A DNA stretch of 64,000 bases from UPXZ01 sp964634605. Its GTDB lineage: Bacteria > Bacteroidota > Bacteroidia > Bacteroidales > Paludibacteraceae. Position 1 is the first letter of the stretch; each line of letters starts with the position of its first letter. The notes under the pieces are model-generated. The model ran no database searches. It was not told the DNA's origin and worked only from the letters and a program-made list of their open reading frames with translations. The translations under genes were made by a program, and so were the position numbers. The stretch covers positions 62,001 through 126,000 of the forward strand of contig CAZWLJ010000002.1 in assembly GCA_964634605.1 (NCBI GenBank), in the 5' to 3' direction. This document shows positions 51,315-59,846 of this stretch, piece after piece.

Positions 51315-51728
51315 ATGATCTATTTCCATTCCGAAAATACCGAACTTCCGGCCATCGACCAAAAAAAAATAAGCAGCTGGATAAAAAACACAGCTGCCCG
51401 TTATGGCAAGAAAACGGGGCAGGTCAACTACATTTTCTGCGATGACGCAAAGATACTGGAGGTGAATAATAAGTATCTGCAGCACGATTACTTTACCGAT
51501 ATCATCACGTTCGATTATTCCACAGAAAATTTCATTTCGGGCGATATCTACATCAGTATTGACACCGTATCGACTAATGCAGATGAACTGAAAGCAGAAT
51601 TCACGGAAGAACTTCACCGTGTAATCATTCATGGCATTTTACACCTTTGCGGACAGGATGACAAAACAGCAGAACTGCGCTCCGAAATGACCCGGAAAGA
51701 AAACGAAGCGCTCCGGCAGTTGTTATGA
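51315..51728 (+). CDS. ybeY: rRNA maturation endoribonuclease YbeY
   Basis: A 137-residue zinc-dependent RNase that takes part in 16S rRNA 3'-end maturation and ribosome quality control. The zinc-binding motif HGILHLCGQDD near residues 105-115 (HGxLHLxGxD) is complete, and FTDIITFDYS and GDIYISIDTV are typical. The start lies six bases after the SpmA/SpmB-like stop, so the genes are coupled. Confidence 0.95.
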   Translation: MIYFHSENTELPAIDQKKISSWIKNTAARYGKKTGQVNYIFCDDAKILEVNNKYLQHDYFTDIITFDYSTENFISGDIYISIDTVSTNADELKAEFTEELHRVIIHGILHLCGQDDKTAELRSEMTRKENEALRQLL

Positions 51729-52059
51729 AGCCGGATACTGCAAGTTTTTACCCGTATTTCGCCTGTGCAACAAATACGTGTTCATAACTGACGGAATCCT
51801 GAATCAACGCTTCAAACCGGGCTGTGATTACATCAGCGAACTGCCTTCATTTATGTTCATTTCACACATCATTTAAGTAACCAAAAAGAGTTAACATTTT
51901 TGCAATAATATGTTAAATTAACCCCCCCTTTACAAGCACAATACCTGTAATTAAAAAGATTATCACTACTTTTGTCTGCAAATTAGCATAGTAATACAAA
52001 ATTTATTGCTCAAAAATCCGTTGTACAATATACTTATCATTCATTTATGAGTTGTTACC
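51729..52059. other. 331-base gap with a possible gene remnant and a promoter
   Basis: On the minus strand, 51749-51847 reads 32 sense codons with sensible composition (ending in EHVFVAQAKYG) and then a stop, but an in-frame stop lies directly upstream; it may be the tail of a decayed gene. An inverted repeat TTAACAT/ATGTTAA lies at 51892-51917, a C8 run follows it, and the promoter of the envelope cluster is at 51967-51974. Confidence 0.5.
51967..51974 (+). promoter_or_regulatory. -7 box of the DUF6089-uppS-bamA cluster
   Basis: TACTTTTG, 85 bases before the first ATG at 52060. The leader contains no structure I recognise. Confidence 0.55.
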
Positions 52060-52845
52060 ATGATTGTACATGTCAGGAAGTTAGCATTTTTGTGTTTCAT
52101 GTTGATATTGAACCATTTACCTGTATTTTCACAAAACGATCCTTACAGGGCTGAAATCGGTTTACAGGCAGGATTAAATATTTACAGCGGTGATATAAAT
52201 TCGATTGCAAATAAGGATTTAATTATCTCAAACCTGCAAAACATGAAATCCGGAATCGGGGGTACATTCCGGTACAGATTTAACCAGCGCTTGGCGATGC
52301 GCCTGGGATATGATTTTACATCGGTAAAAGGTAATTATACATTTCGCGATGCTTCGGGCACGTACAGTACCAAACCCGATAATCAGCTTCACATGATGGA
52401 ATTACGCGGTGAATTTAATTTTTTTGACCTGGAAAATAATCCGTACAAAAGATTCAGCAAAACCTATTCGCCCTTTATTTTTGCCGGATTTGGAGCAGTG
52501 ATTATGCCGGGATATAAACATCCTGAAAGCAGAAATTATGCATACACTCTCCCTTTTGGAGCCGGACTTAAAGTGAAATTTTCACAACGGTGGAATTTTA
52601 ACATGCTGCTGACGAATACCCTGCTGATGGGTGATCAACTTGAGGGGATGGCACAGTATGACAATCCGCTCCCCAAAACAGAGTTCAACCCCATGAATCA
52701 CGACATGCTTTCGGGAATCAGTATCGGATTCAGCTATGATTTCTGGACAAGAGATTGTGATTGTAACGAAAATTCGTTTGCTACAGGCCGCAAACCGGCT
52801 TCACAAAAAACGCAAAAAGTCAAAAAGACCGGGAAAAAACCATAG
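52060..52845 (+). CDS. DUF6089 outer-membrane beta-barrel protein
   Basis: The 261-residue protein has a signal peptide (cleavage near VFSQ) and beta-strands typical of a small outer-membrane barrel: RAEIGLQAGLNIYSGDI, GIGGTFRYRFNQRLAMRLGYDF, FIFAGFGAVI and ISIGFSYDFWT. The C-terminal tail is Lys-rich and contains a CDCN motif. DUF6089 genes are commonly next to uppS and bamA in this order, so a role in outer-membrane assembly is possible but unproven. uppS follows after 67 bases. Confidence 0.82.
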   Translation: MIVHVRKLAFLCFMLILNHLPVFSQNDPYRAEIGLQAGLNIYSGDINSIANKDLIISNLQNMKSGIGGTFRYRFNQRLAMRLGYDFTSVKGNYTFRDASGTYSTKPDNQLHMMELRGEFNFFDLENNPYKRFSKTYSPFIFAGFGAVIMPGYKHPESRNYAYTLPFGAGLKVKFSQRWNFNMLLTNTLLMGDQLEGMAQYDNPLPKTEFNPMNHDMLSGISIGFSYDFWTRDCDCNENSFATGRKPASQKTQKVKKTGKKP

Positions 52846-52912
52846 GATGTTTTTCCTGCTTTTTATAAAAAATACTAAATCTGAATTCAGAGACTACTTA
52901 CTTTACAAATAG

Positions 52913-53635
52913 ATGTCTTTCAAAGAAAAAATTGATCCAAACCGGCTTCCTGCTCACATAGCCATCATCATGGATGGCAACGGGCGCTGGGCTAAAGAAC
53001 GTGGCTATGAACGCGTTTACGGGCATCAGCATGGCGTCATTTCGGTACGTGAATGTACGGAAGCCGCCGCAGAAATCGGAATAAAATATCTGACTCTCTA
53101 TGCTTTTTCTACCGAAAACTGGAACAGATCCAAAAAAGAGGTAGATGCGCTGATGGAACTTTTGATAGACACGATAGAAAAGGAAACACCCACGCTCAAC
53201 AAAAACAACATCCGCCTGCTCGCAATCGGCGACCTGGAACGACTGCCCAGCGGTGCGAAAGCAAAACTCGAACGATGCATGCAGATTACAAGCACGAACG
53301 AACAGATGAGTCTTGTACTGGCTCTGAGCTACTCCTCGAGATGGGAAATAACAAATGCAGTAAGTAAGATAGCCGCTGAGGTAAAGGCAGGCATCCTGGA
53401 TCTGGATGATATCACAGATGAAGTCATTACCGGACACCTTACAACCCGAAATATCCCCGATCCCGATTTGATGATACGTACGAGCGGCGAAATCAGAATC
53501 AGTAATTTTCTGTTGTGGCAACTGGCATATTCCGAATTATACTTTACAGACACACACTGGCCCGATTTCAGAAAAGAAAATTTGCTCGAGGCAATCGTGG
53601 AATATCAAAAACGTGAAAGACGTTTTGGAAAATAA
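52913..53635 (+). CDS. uppS: isoprenyl transferase (undecaprenyl diphosphate synthase)
   Basis: Condenses isopentenyl diphosphate units into the C55 carrier lipid for peptidoglycan and surface glycans. The 240 residues contain IAIIMDGNGRWAKERG at residue 17-32 with the catalytic Asp, LTLYAFSTENW, and DLMIRTSGEIRISNFLLWQLAYSELYF, all diagnostic for cis-prenyltransferases. bamA follows after 34 bases, an arrangement that joins lipid carrier synthesis to outer-membrane assembly. Confidence 0.96.
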   Translation: MSFKEKIDPNRLPAHIAIIMDGNGRWAKERGYERVYGHQHGVISVRECTEAAAEIGIKYLTLYAFSTENWNRSKKEVDALMELLIDTIEKETPTLNKNNIRLLAIGDLERLPSGAKAKLERCMQITSTNEQMSLVLALSYSSRWEITNAVSKIAAEVKAGILDLDDITDEVITGHLTTRNIPDPDLMIRTSGEIRISNFLLWQLAYSELYFTDTHWPDFRKENLLEAIVEYQKRERRFGK

Positions 53636-53669
53636 TCAACATTGAAATTATACGTTACCCAAAAAATAC

Positions 53670-56381
53670 ATGCACTACAATACTTTACTGACATTTTGTT
53701 TCCTGATCACTTTCGGTTTGTCTGTTTCGGCACAAACACCAGCCATCAAAGACTCAACAACAGTCATTACACAAGACCTGCCACCCATTGACTACAGTCA
53801 GCCAAAAGAATACACCATCGCCGGAATTGAAGTAGAAGGTGCTGAATCTTATGATGATTTTGTGCTCATTGGTTTTTCAGGACTGGCTGTCGGACAAAAA
53901 ATATCTATTCCCGGTTCAGAAATAACCAACGCCGTGAAAAAATTCTGGGAACAATCCATGTTTTCGGATGTCGACATTCTCCGTACAAAGTACGAAGATA
54001 ACAAAGTATGGCTTACCATACGGCTTACCATGCGTCCCCGTGTATCTGAAATAGCTTTTAACGGCCTGAAGAAAAACGAAATCGATGATATCACTCCCAA
54101 AATCGGCATACAGAAAGACAAACAGATTACCCCGAACATGTCTGACAGAGCGAAACTGGAAATAAAACGCTACCTCGACGAAAAAGGATTTGCCAATGCA
54201 GACATCAAAGTATATCAAAAGGACGATCCGGCAAAACCCAATTACGTGAAAGTTGATATTGCTATCGACAAAAAGGAAAAAGTAAAAGTTCATAAAATCT
54301 ACGTAAACGGAAATAACGCTTTGACTGTAAGACAGATAGACAAGGCGATGAAAAAAACCAATGACAACAGCATTCAGAATATCCTGAAGTCGAAAAAATT
54401 TATCAACGAAAAATTCAAAGAAGATAAGGCACTTATAGAAGAAGCATACAACGAGCACGGCTACAGGGATGCATACGTAGTTTCTGACAGTATCGTACCT
54501 TTTGACGACAAATCTGTAGATATTTATCTTACTGTGGATGAGGGCAGTAAATACTATTTTGGAGATATTACCTGGATTGGAAACACCGTTTATCCTTCAG
54601 AGTACTTCAATGCGGTGCTGGGCATAAAAAAAGGTGATATTTACAACCACACATTGCTGATGAAGAGGCTGAACAACGACGATGATGCGGTAATCAAAAA
54701 TTATCAAAACAAAGGATACCTCTTTTCGAACATACAACCGGTAGAAGTTTCGATTCAGAATGACACGATAAATTACGAATTACGGCTGTCAGAAGGGAAG
54801 CCTGCAACCATCAACGAGGTAATTATCAAGGGAAATACCCGTGTTTATGAAAATGTGGTTCGGCGTGAACTTTTCACCAAGCCCGGTCAGCTTTACAGTC
54901 AACAGGACATTGTACGCTCCTTACAGTATCTGGCTCAGATGCAGCATTTTGAAAACGAAAAATTGTACAAGGAAGTGGGGATTGAACCGAATGAAGAAAA
55001 CGGAACCGTGGATGTGACCTACAATCTCGAAACAAAATCGAGCGACCAGATAGAATTTTCGGCCGGATGGGGAGCAGCCGGACTGGTGGGGAGTATAGGA
55101 CTGAAATTCAGCAACTTTGCCATCCAAAATCTTTTTAAACCGGAAACATACCGCATCGTTCCGCAGGGCGAGGGACAAACATTCACCATCGATGCACGTA
55201 CCAACGGAAATTATTATTCATCGTTCAGCTTATCGTTTCTGGAACCATGGCTGGGCGGAAAACGTCCGAATTCACTTTCGGTATCACTCTACTATTCAGC
55301 CACATCGGGCATGAGCGACCGCTATCTGAGTTCCTATCAGAATATGTATTCAAACTACGGAGGATACGGTAGTTACGGAGGTTATGGAGGATATGGAGGA
55401 TACGGCGGATATGGAGGTTACGGCGGTTATGGTGGATACGGAGGATACGGCGGATACAGCGGTTACAATACCAGCTACGAAAATGAGGTGGATAAAAACA
55501 AATACTTCCGCACACTCGGAGGTGCTATAGGCTACGGTAAGCGTCTGAAATGGCCTGACGATTACTTTACATTCTATGGTCAGTTAGGATTTCAGCGTTA
55601 TATGATCAAAAACTGGTATCAGTATGAGACCAATGTTACCAACGGAAATTTCAATAATCTGAGTCTGAGCCTCACCGCCAGTCGTAATTCCATTGATAAT
55701 CCGCTGTTTACAAGACGAGGATCCACCTTCTCGCTCGGACTTGAAATTACTCCACCCTATTCACTGATCAACGGTAAGGATTATTCCAGTTCGGCAATGA
55801 GCGACGCCGAGCGATACAAATGGCTCGAATACCACAAGTGGAAATTCAGCGCTAAAACCTTTACATCGCTCATGCCTATCGATAAGACTCCGGTACTGAT
55901 GACCCGGGCTGAATTTGCTTATATCGGTCATTTCAATAAGAATGCACGCACACCCTTCGGTACCTACATGTTCGGTGGCGATGGAATGAGCGGTTACGGT
56001 GGTTATGCCAATGAATACATCTCGATGCGCGGATACGAAACAGGACAGCTGACACCATACGAATTCGATGCCAATGGAAATGCAACCCGCCGCGTAGGAT
56101 ATTTGTACAACAAATTCACACTCGAACTAAGGTATCCTATTTCGCTGGAACAATCAGCCACTATCTGGGCGCTGGGTTTCCTTGAAGCCGGTAACAGTTT
56201 CAACAAACTTTCAGACTATAATCCATTCAAACTCAAGAGATCAGCGGGCGTCGGAGTACGTATCGTGCTTCCAATGTTCGGTCTGATGGGAATCGACTGG
56301 GGATATGGATTCGACTCGCAGGTAGGAGAAAATAAGCCTCACGGCAGTCAGTTCCATTTTGTGATTGGCAAGGAACTGTAG
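53670..56381 (+). CDS. bamA: outer-membrane protein assembly factor BamA
   Basis: The 903-residue protein has a signal peptide (cleavage near VSAQ), five POTRA domains between about residues 45 and 460 and a C-terminal 16-strand barrel. The POTRA parts include IAGIEVEGAESYDDFVL, VHKIYVNGNNALTVRQID and VIIKGNTRVYENVVRREL. Barrel landmarks are FSAGWGAAGLVGSIGLKFSNFAIQN and the lid-loop block with MRGYETGQLTP (RGF/RGY motif). Residues 564-599 are a (GGY)n insertion in an extracellular or barrel loop. It folds barrels into the outer membrane. The two ompH genes follow on the same strand. Confidence 0.96.
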   Translation: MHYNTLLTFCFLITFGLSVSAQTPAIKDSTTVITQDLPPIDYSQPKEYTIAGIEVEGAESYDDFVLIGFSGLAVGQKISIPGSEITNAVKKFWEQSMFSDVDILRTKYEDNKVWLTIRLTMRPRVSEIAFNGLKKNEIDDITPKIGIQKDKQITPNMSDRAKLEIKRYLDEKGFANADIKVYQKDDPAKPNYVKVDIAIDKKEKVKVHKIYVNGNNALTVRQIDKAMKKTNDNSIQNILKSKKFINEKFKEDKALIEEAYNEHGYRDAYVVSDSIVPFDDKSVDIYLTVDEGSKYYFGDITWIGNTVYPSEYFNAVLGIKKGDIYNHTLLMKRLNNDDDAVIKNYQNKGYLFSNIQPVEVSIQNDTINYELRLSEGKPATINEVIIKGNTRVYENVVRRELFTKPGQLYSQQDIVRSLQYLAQMQHFENEKLYKEVGIEPNEENGTVDVTYNLETKSSDQIEFSAGWGAAGLVGSIGLKFSNFAIQNLFKPETYRIVPQGEGQTFTIDARTNGNYYSSFSLSFLEPWLGGKRPNSLSVSLYYSATSGMSDRYLSSYQNMYSNYGGYGSYGGYGGYGGYGGYGGYGGYGGYGGYGGYSGYNTSYENEVDKNKYFRTLGGAIGYGKRLKWPDDYFTFYGQLGFQRYMIKNWYQYETNVTNGNFNNLSLSLTASRNSIDNPLFTRRGSTFSLGLEITPPYSLINGKDYSSSAMSDAERYKWLEYHKWKFSAKTFTSLMPIDKTPVLMTRAEFAYIGHFNKNARTPFGTYMFGGDGMSGYGGYANEYISMRGYETGQLTPYEFDANGNATRRVGYLYNKFTLELRYPISLEQSATIWALGFLEAGNSFNKLSDYNPFKLKRSAGVGVRIVLPMFGLMGIDWGYGFDSQVGENKPHGSQFHFVIGKEL
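55359..55466 (+). repeat. twelve-unit Gly-Gly-Tyr repeat within bamA
   Basis: Twelve 9-base units encode ten GGY, one GSY and one SGY (residues 564-599). Gly and Tyr third positions vary among units, so it is preserved at protein level rather than being a fresh slippage product. Confidence 0.9.
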
Positions 56382-56466
56382 CCTCACAGTTGAAAAACAC
56401 CGGCTAATTAAATTAATCAACAAATTGACAATCTGATATTTGGAAAATCAAAAAACTTTTGGCAAA

Positions 56467-56493
56467 GTATTTGATATATCCATAATCAAATAC
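56467..56493 (+). promoter_or_regulatory. 9-bp inverted repeat upstream of the first ompH gene
   Basis: GTATTTGAT, 9 bases, ATCAAATAC, then ACATTTTTT. It could be an operator or a weak A/T-rich attenuator between bamA and ompH. Confidence 0.35.
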
Positions 56494-56534
56494 ACATTTT
56501 TTATACTGTAAACACATTCTAATCTATTTGAAAA

Positions 56535-57050
56535 ATGAAAAAGATACTTTTAACTCTCTGTTTAATAGCCGGACTGGGAGTGTCTGCACAGGCACAGAAA
56601 TTTGCGACTGTTGACATGGGTTACATTATGAAAAATATTCCGGCATACGAAAGCGCCAACGAGCAACTTAGCCAGGTATCCAAAAAATGGCAATCGGAAG
56701 TAGATGCCAAAATGAAAGAAGTGCAGCAACTTTATAAGAATTACCAGACTGAACTTGTTTTCCTGTCGGACGAGATGAAAGTGAAACGCGAAGAAGAAAT
56801 AGTTGCCAAAGAAAAAGCTGCACAAGAACTGAAACGCACCTATTTCGGACCCGAAGGAGAACTCTTCAAAAAACGGGAAAGTCTGATGAAACCTATTCAG
56901 GATGAAGTTTACAATGCCATTCAGGAAATAAGTAACGCCAGGGGACTTGATTTGATATTCGACAAATCATCGGCAATGAGTGCCATTTTTGTATCTCAGA
57001 AGCTGGATATCAGCGATGAAGTTCTCAAAAAATTGGGATATTCCAAATAA
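56535..57050 (+). CDS. OmpH/Skp family periplasmic chaperone
   Basis: The 171-residue protein has a signal peptide (cleavage near AQAQ) and a helical OmpH domain: FATVDMGYIMKNIPAYESANEQL, a central coiled coil rich in Lys/Glu (about 50-110) and the RGLDLIFDKSSAM strand near residue 140. Skp-like trimers hold unfolded outer-membrane proteins on the way to BamA. It is the first of two tandem copies downstream of bamA. Confidence 0.92.
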   Translation: MKKILLTLCLIAGLGVSAQAQKFATVDMGYIMKNIPAYESANEQLSQVSKKWQSEVDAKMKEVQQLYKNYQTELVFLSDEMKVKREEEIVAKEKAAQELKRTYFGPEGELFKKRESLMKPIQDEVYNAIQEISNARGLDLIFDKSSAMSAIFVSQKLDISDEVLKKLGYSK

Positions 57051-57064
57051 AATATATACTTTTG
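57032..57064 (+). promoter_or_regulatory. promoter of the second ompH gene
   Basis: ATTG at 57032-57035, 21 bases, then TACTTTTG at 57057-57064, 55 bases before the ATG at 57119. Confidence 0.6.
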
Positions 57065-57118
57065 CACACACTTTTTAAAAATTCTCAGGAATAAAAACTC
57101 AACTTAATAAAAACAGAA

Positions 57119-57682
57119 ATGATTAAAAAAATTGCTTTATTTATGATTGCCTTGTTACCATTGGGAGCAATGGCACAAAGTCTTAAAATCGGTCATGTTA
57201 ATTCACAGGAGATAATAGCGCTGATGCCCGATGTGGAAACGATGAATGCGAAAATGAAAGAAGCCCAGGATGAATGGGAAAAAGAACTGCTTAAAATGCG
57301 TGAAGAATACTACGCAAAAATCAAATCTTTTCAGGATTCACAGGCCACACTTACTGAAAGCATCAAACAAGCCCGTCAGTCAGAACTGGCCGATATGGAA
57401 CAGCGTATTGGCAACCTGAACCAGACTGCTACCGATGATTTACAAAAGAAAAATCAGGAACTGGCTGCTCCGATTCTCGAAAAGGTTAGAAAAGCGATGA
57501 ATGAAGTTGCTGCTGAAAATAACTTTACTTACGTTTTTGACACTACCTCACAAACGATAGTTTATATGGGCCCTTCAGCTAACGATATCACTCCGTTGGT
57601 GAAAAAGAAACTGAATCTGAAAGACAAACCGGCTACTACAGCTCCGGCTACATTGCCCGCTCCTGCTGCAGTTAAGAAATAA
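57119..57682 (+). CDS. second OmpH/Skp family periplasmic chaperone
   Basis: The 187-residue protein has a signal peptide (cleavage near AMAQ), IGHVNSQEIIALMPDVETMNAKM, a central coiled coil of about 60 residues and NNFTYVFDTTSQTIVYMG near residue 145, parallel to its neighbour. The C-terminal tail is Ala/Pro/Thr-rich, unlike the first copy. It has its own promoter and ends at a strong terminator, so it may also be expressed alone. Confidence 0.92.
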   Translation: MIKKIALFMIALLPLGAMAQSLKIGHVNSQEIIALMPDVETMNAKMKEAQDEWEKELLKMREEYYAKIKSFQDSQATLTESIKQARQSELADMEQRIGNLNQTATDDLQKKNQELAAPILEKVRKAMNEVAAENNFTYVFDTTSQTIVYMGPSANDITPLVKKKLNLKDKPATTAPATLPAPAAVKK

Positions 57683-57703
57683 TCCAAAGTCCGCAAGACA
57701 CTA

Positions 57704-57741
57704 AAAAAAGCTGAACAGAATAAATTCCGGTCAGCTTTTTT
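57704..57741. terminator. bidirectional terminator at the end of the ompH pair
   Basis: AAAAAAGCTGA pairs with TCAGCTTTTTT over an 11-bp stem with a 16-base loop. The stem overlaps the stop codon of the minus-strand gene. Confidence 0.85.
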
Positions 57742-58045
57742 GTTTTCTATCCTTCAGGTAATGAATTAAATAATCATACGGGTGAAAAAGCACCATGCGG
57801 GGACCTGCATAACGCATAATAATTCTGATTTTCTCCCTCATGTCTGCTTTGTAGCAATGAATTTTACAGTCGGCACAGGCACCTTTTTCATCACCAAACG
57901 GACATTTATCCAACTTATCGTGAGCATACCGCATGATTAGCTCACATTCAGGGCACAGTATGCCATCGGGTGACTGATGTTTCTTCCGGCAATAGAGCCG
58001 GATCATTCTTTCGACTGTTTCTTTCTCGTAACGTATTGACGACAT
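57731..58045 (-). CDS. nitrous oxide-stimulated promoter family protein
   Basis: A 104-residue basic, Cys-rich protein of a small family named from a denitrification-linked promoter study. The Cys pattern is CPECEL and CPFGDEKGACADCKIHC, suggesting a zinc or iron site, together with the C-terminal MRYAGPRMVLFHP. The function is unknown. It lies three bases after a MerR-type regulator gene and is probably cotranscribed with it. No nos genes are in the window. Confidence 0.85.
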   Translation of the reverse strand: MSSIRYEKETVERMIRLYCRKKHQSPDGILCPECELIMRYAHDKLDKCPFGDEKGACADCKIHCYKADMREKIRIIMRYAGPRMVLFHPYDYLIHYLKDRKQKS

Positions 58046-58048
58046 GTT

Positions 58049-58399
58049 TTATTCTTCATCTTCGGCCCTGTTACCGCCCATCTGGGCAATCAGTCCTTTC
58101 AGTTCGTTCCGGACATTTTTCAGCCTTTCCATTATTTCCTGCTGTTTAGCTACCGTTTCTTTCTTCTCGTTCAGTCTTTTCCTTACCCCTTCGAGTGTCA
58201 GCTTTTGTTCGTTGATTAAAAACATGATTTGTTTCACCACCTGAATATCTTCTTTGGTATAAAACCGCGTACCTTTGTCGTTTCGGCGGGGTTTGAGCTG
58301 TTTGAACTCCTTTTCCCAGAAGCGCAGATTGGACTGGTTAATTGAAAACATATCTGCCACTTCCGATATAGAATAATAAAGTTTTTCTCTGGTTTTCAT
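58049..58399 (-). CDS. MerR family transcriptional regulator
   Basis: The 116-residue protein has the N-terminal winged-helix of MerR (YYSISEVADMFSINQSNLRFWEKEF at about 8-33, then YTKEDIQVVKQI) and a C-terminal coiled coil with no metal-binding Cys pattern, so the sensed signal is probably not a thiophilic metal. It could regulate itself and the gene downstream. It is the upstream gene of the pair. Confidence 0.92.
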   Translation of the reverse strand: MKTREKLYYSISEVADMFSINQSNLRFWEKEFKQLKPRRNDKGTRFYTKEDIQVVKQIMFLINEQKLTLEGVRKRLNEKKETVAKQQEIMERLKNVRNELKGLIAQMGGNRAEDEE

Positions 58400-58460
58400 A
58401 CAGATTATCTTTTTTCGGGTAAAAGAATATCATTTAATTAATTATCGAATCCTTACAGAA

Positions 58461-59822
58461 CTACCGTTTGGGTATTTTCAGCTTCTGGCCTGTCTTGATT
58501 TTCGAACTTCTCAAACCATTGGCTTTCTTTATTTTAGATACTGTGGTATGGTATTTTTCAGCAATTGAGCCCAGATTCTGTCCTTTTCTGACTTTGTGAT
58601 AAGTGAACTTTGTTTTCGGGGTGCTTTTCGGTGCAGTGTATGAAGGTTTAGGTATCTCCACTTCCTCCCGGCGGTTGTTGACGAGCGTGTTGGCTTTGAA
58701 GGCATAAATTTCGTCACGGTGGTCGATGAAAAGATTGGCGAAATTATGAGGCAGGCACACCGGATAAGGCTTGATATCACCCGGTATTATATCGTGCCGG
58801 TATTGCGGATTGAGCAATCTCAGCTCATCAATTTCAATATTCAGTACCGATGAAATTTGTTCGAGGTGTACACGCCGGTTGAGCATTATAGTGTCGGTCA
58901 GAACCGGAATCCTTATTTTGGCTGCACAGAGATTATGTTTATCGGCATAGTTCATCACATAGTTGGCAGCAACAAATATTGGAACATACGACCTGGTTTC
59001 GGAGGGTAAATAGGGATATATAGCCCAAAAATCGCGTTTTCCTCCGGCACGACGAATGGCTTTGTTCACATTACCCGGACCGCAGTTGTAAGCAGCAATG
59101 GCCAGATGCCAGTCTGAGAAAATGGAATAGAGTTCTTTGAGGTACTCAGCCGCCACTCTGGAAGATTTTACCGGATCCATTCTTTCGTCTACAAGTGTAT
59201 TCACTTCGAGTCCGTACATTTTTCCGGTACCAATCATGAATTGCCAGAGACCTGTTGCGCCGACTCTCGACACTGCTTTGGGGTTCAAGGCAGATTCGAT
59301 GATGGGCAGGTATTTCAGTTCGAGCGGAAGCCGGAATTCTTCCAGTGCATTTTCGAAAATCGGAAAGTAATAGTCGCTCAGGCCAAGGAGGTATTCCACC
59401 TGCTTTCGGCGCTGTTGGGTATAAATCTCGATGAAAGATTTCACCGAAGAATTAAAAGGCATTTCGATAATGTATGGCAGTTTTTTCAGCCTGTCGCGGT
59501 AATGGTTTTCTTCGGTAATGGGATTGGGTTGCGGTATGCAGTTTGATGTTACATTCTTATCTACTGCCCAGTTCTGAAGCAAAACATCCAGTGAACTTGT
59601 GAAATCGCCGGGTACAATAGTTATCGAATCAGGTTCTTCATCACCGTCTTCATCTTCATCAAAATCCATATCCGTCGAGTCGGCATCAGCGTCTTCGTCT
59701 ACCGGTTCCTCAATAGTTTTTACAGGTGTATTCTGAATAACCCTGGTTACCTGAGAGTAGCCCTGCGATCCCGCAAACAATAACAGGAGAATAAGAATTA
59801 TGTGGTTGAATCTGATTTTCAT
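58461..59822 (-). CDS. lytic transglycosylase with LysM domain (MltD-like)
   Basis: The 453-residue protein has a signal peptide (cleavage near QGYS), a Asp/Glu-rich linker (about 35-70), a GH23 lytic transglycosylase domain (about 110-270) with catalytic Glu in IIESALNPKAVS and the GATGLWQFMIGT and AIAAYNCGPGNVNKAI blocks, and one C-terminal LysM (about 405-453, HKVRKGQNLGSIAEKYHTT). It cleaves the glycan strands of peptidoglycan to 1,6-anhydro products. It follows the DUF5683 gene after 24 bases and forms part of the parA-parB transcription direction. Confidence 0.94.
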   Translation of the reverse strand: MKIRFNHIILILLLLFAGSQGYSQVTRVIQNTPVKTIEEPVDEDADADSTDMDFDEDEDGDEEPDSITIVPGDFTSSLDVLLQNWAVDKNVTSNCIPQPNPITEENHYRDRLKKLPYIIEMPFNSSVKSFIEIYTQQRRKQVEYLLGLSDYYFPIFENALEEFRLPLELKYLPIIESALNPKAVSRVGATGLWQFMIGTGKMYGLEVNTLVDERMDPVKSSRVAAEYLKELYSIFSDWHLAIAAYNCGPGNVNKAIRRAGGKRDFWAIYPYLPSETRSYVPIFVAANYVMNYADKHNLCAAKIRIPVLTDTIMLNRRVHLEQISSVLNIEIDELRLLNPQYRHDIIPGDIKPYPVCLPHNFANLFIDHRDEIYAFKANTLVNNRREEVEIPKPSYTAPKSTPKTKFTYHKVRKGQNLGSIAEKYHTTVSKIKKANGLRSSKIKTGQKLKIPKR

Positions 59823-59846
59823 AGTACTATTTGATTAAAGGTTCTG

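Noticed and set aside
52898..53521. Minus-strand frame of 207 codons covering most of uppS
   Set aside because: Antisense to a strongly conserved gene; no family resemblance.
55359..55466. Repeat array as a CRISPR
   Set aside because: The unit is 9 bases, has no spacers, and codes for GGY inside bamA.
57731..58399. MerR plus neighbour as a toxin-antitoxin pair
   Set aside because: The partner is a Cys-rich NOS-promoter family protein, not a known toxin.
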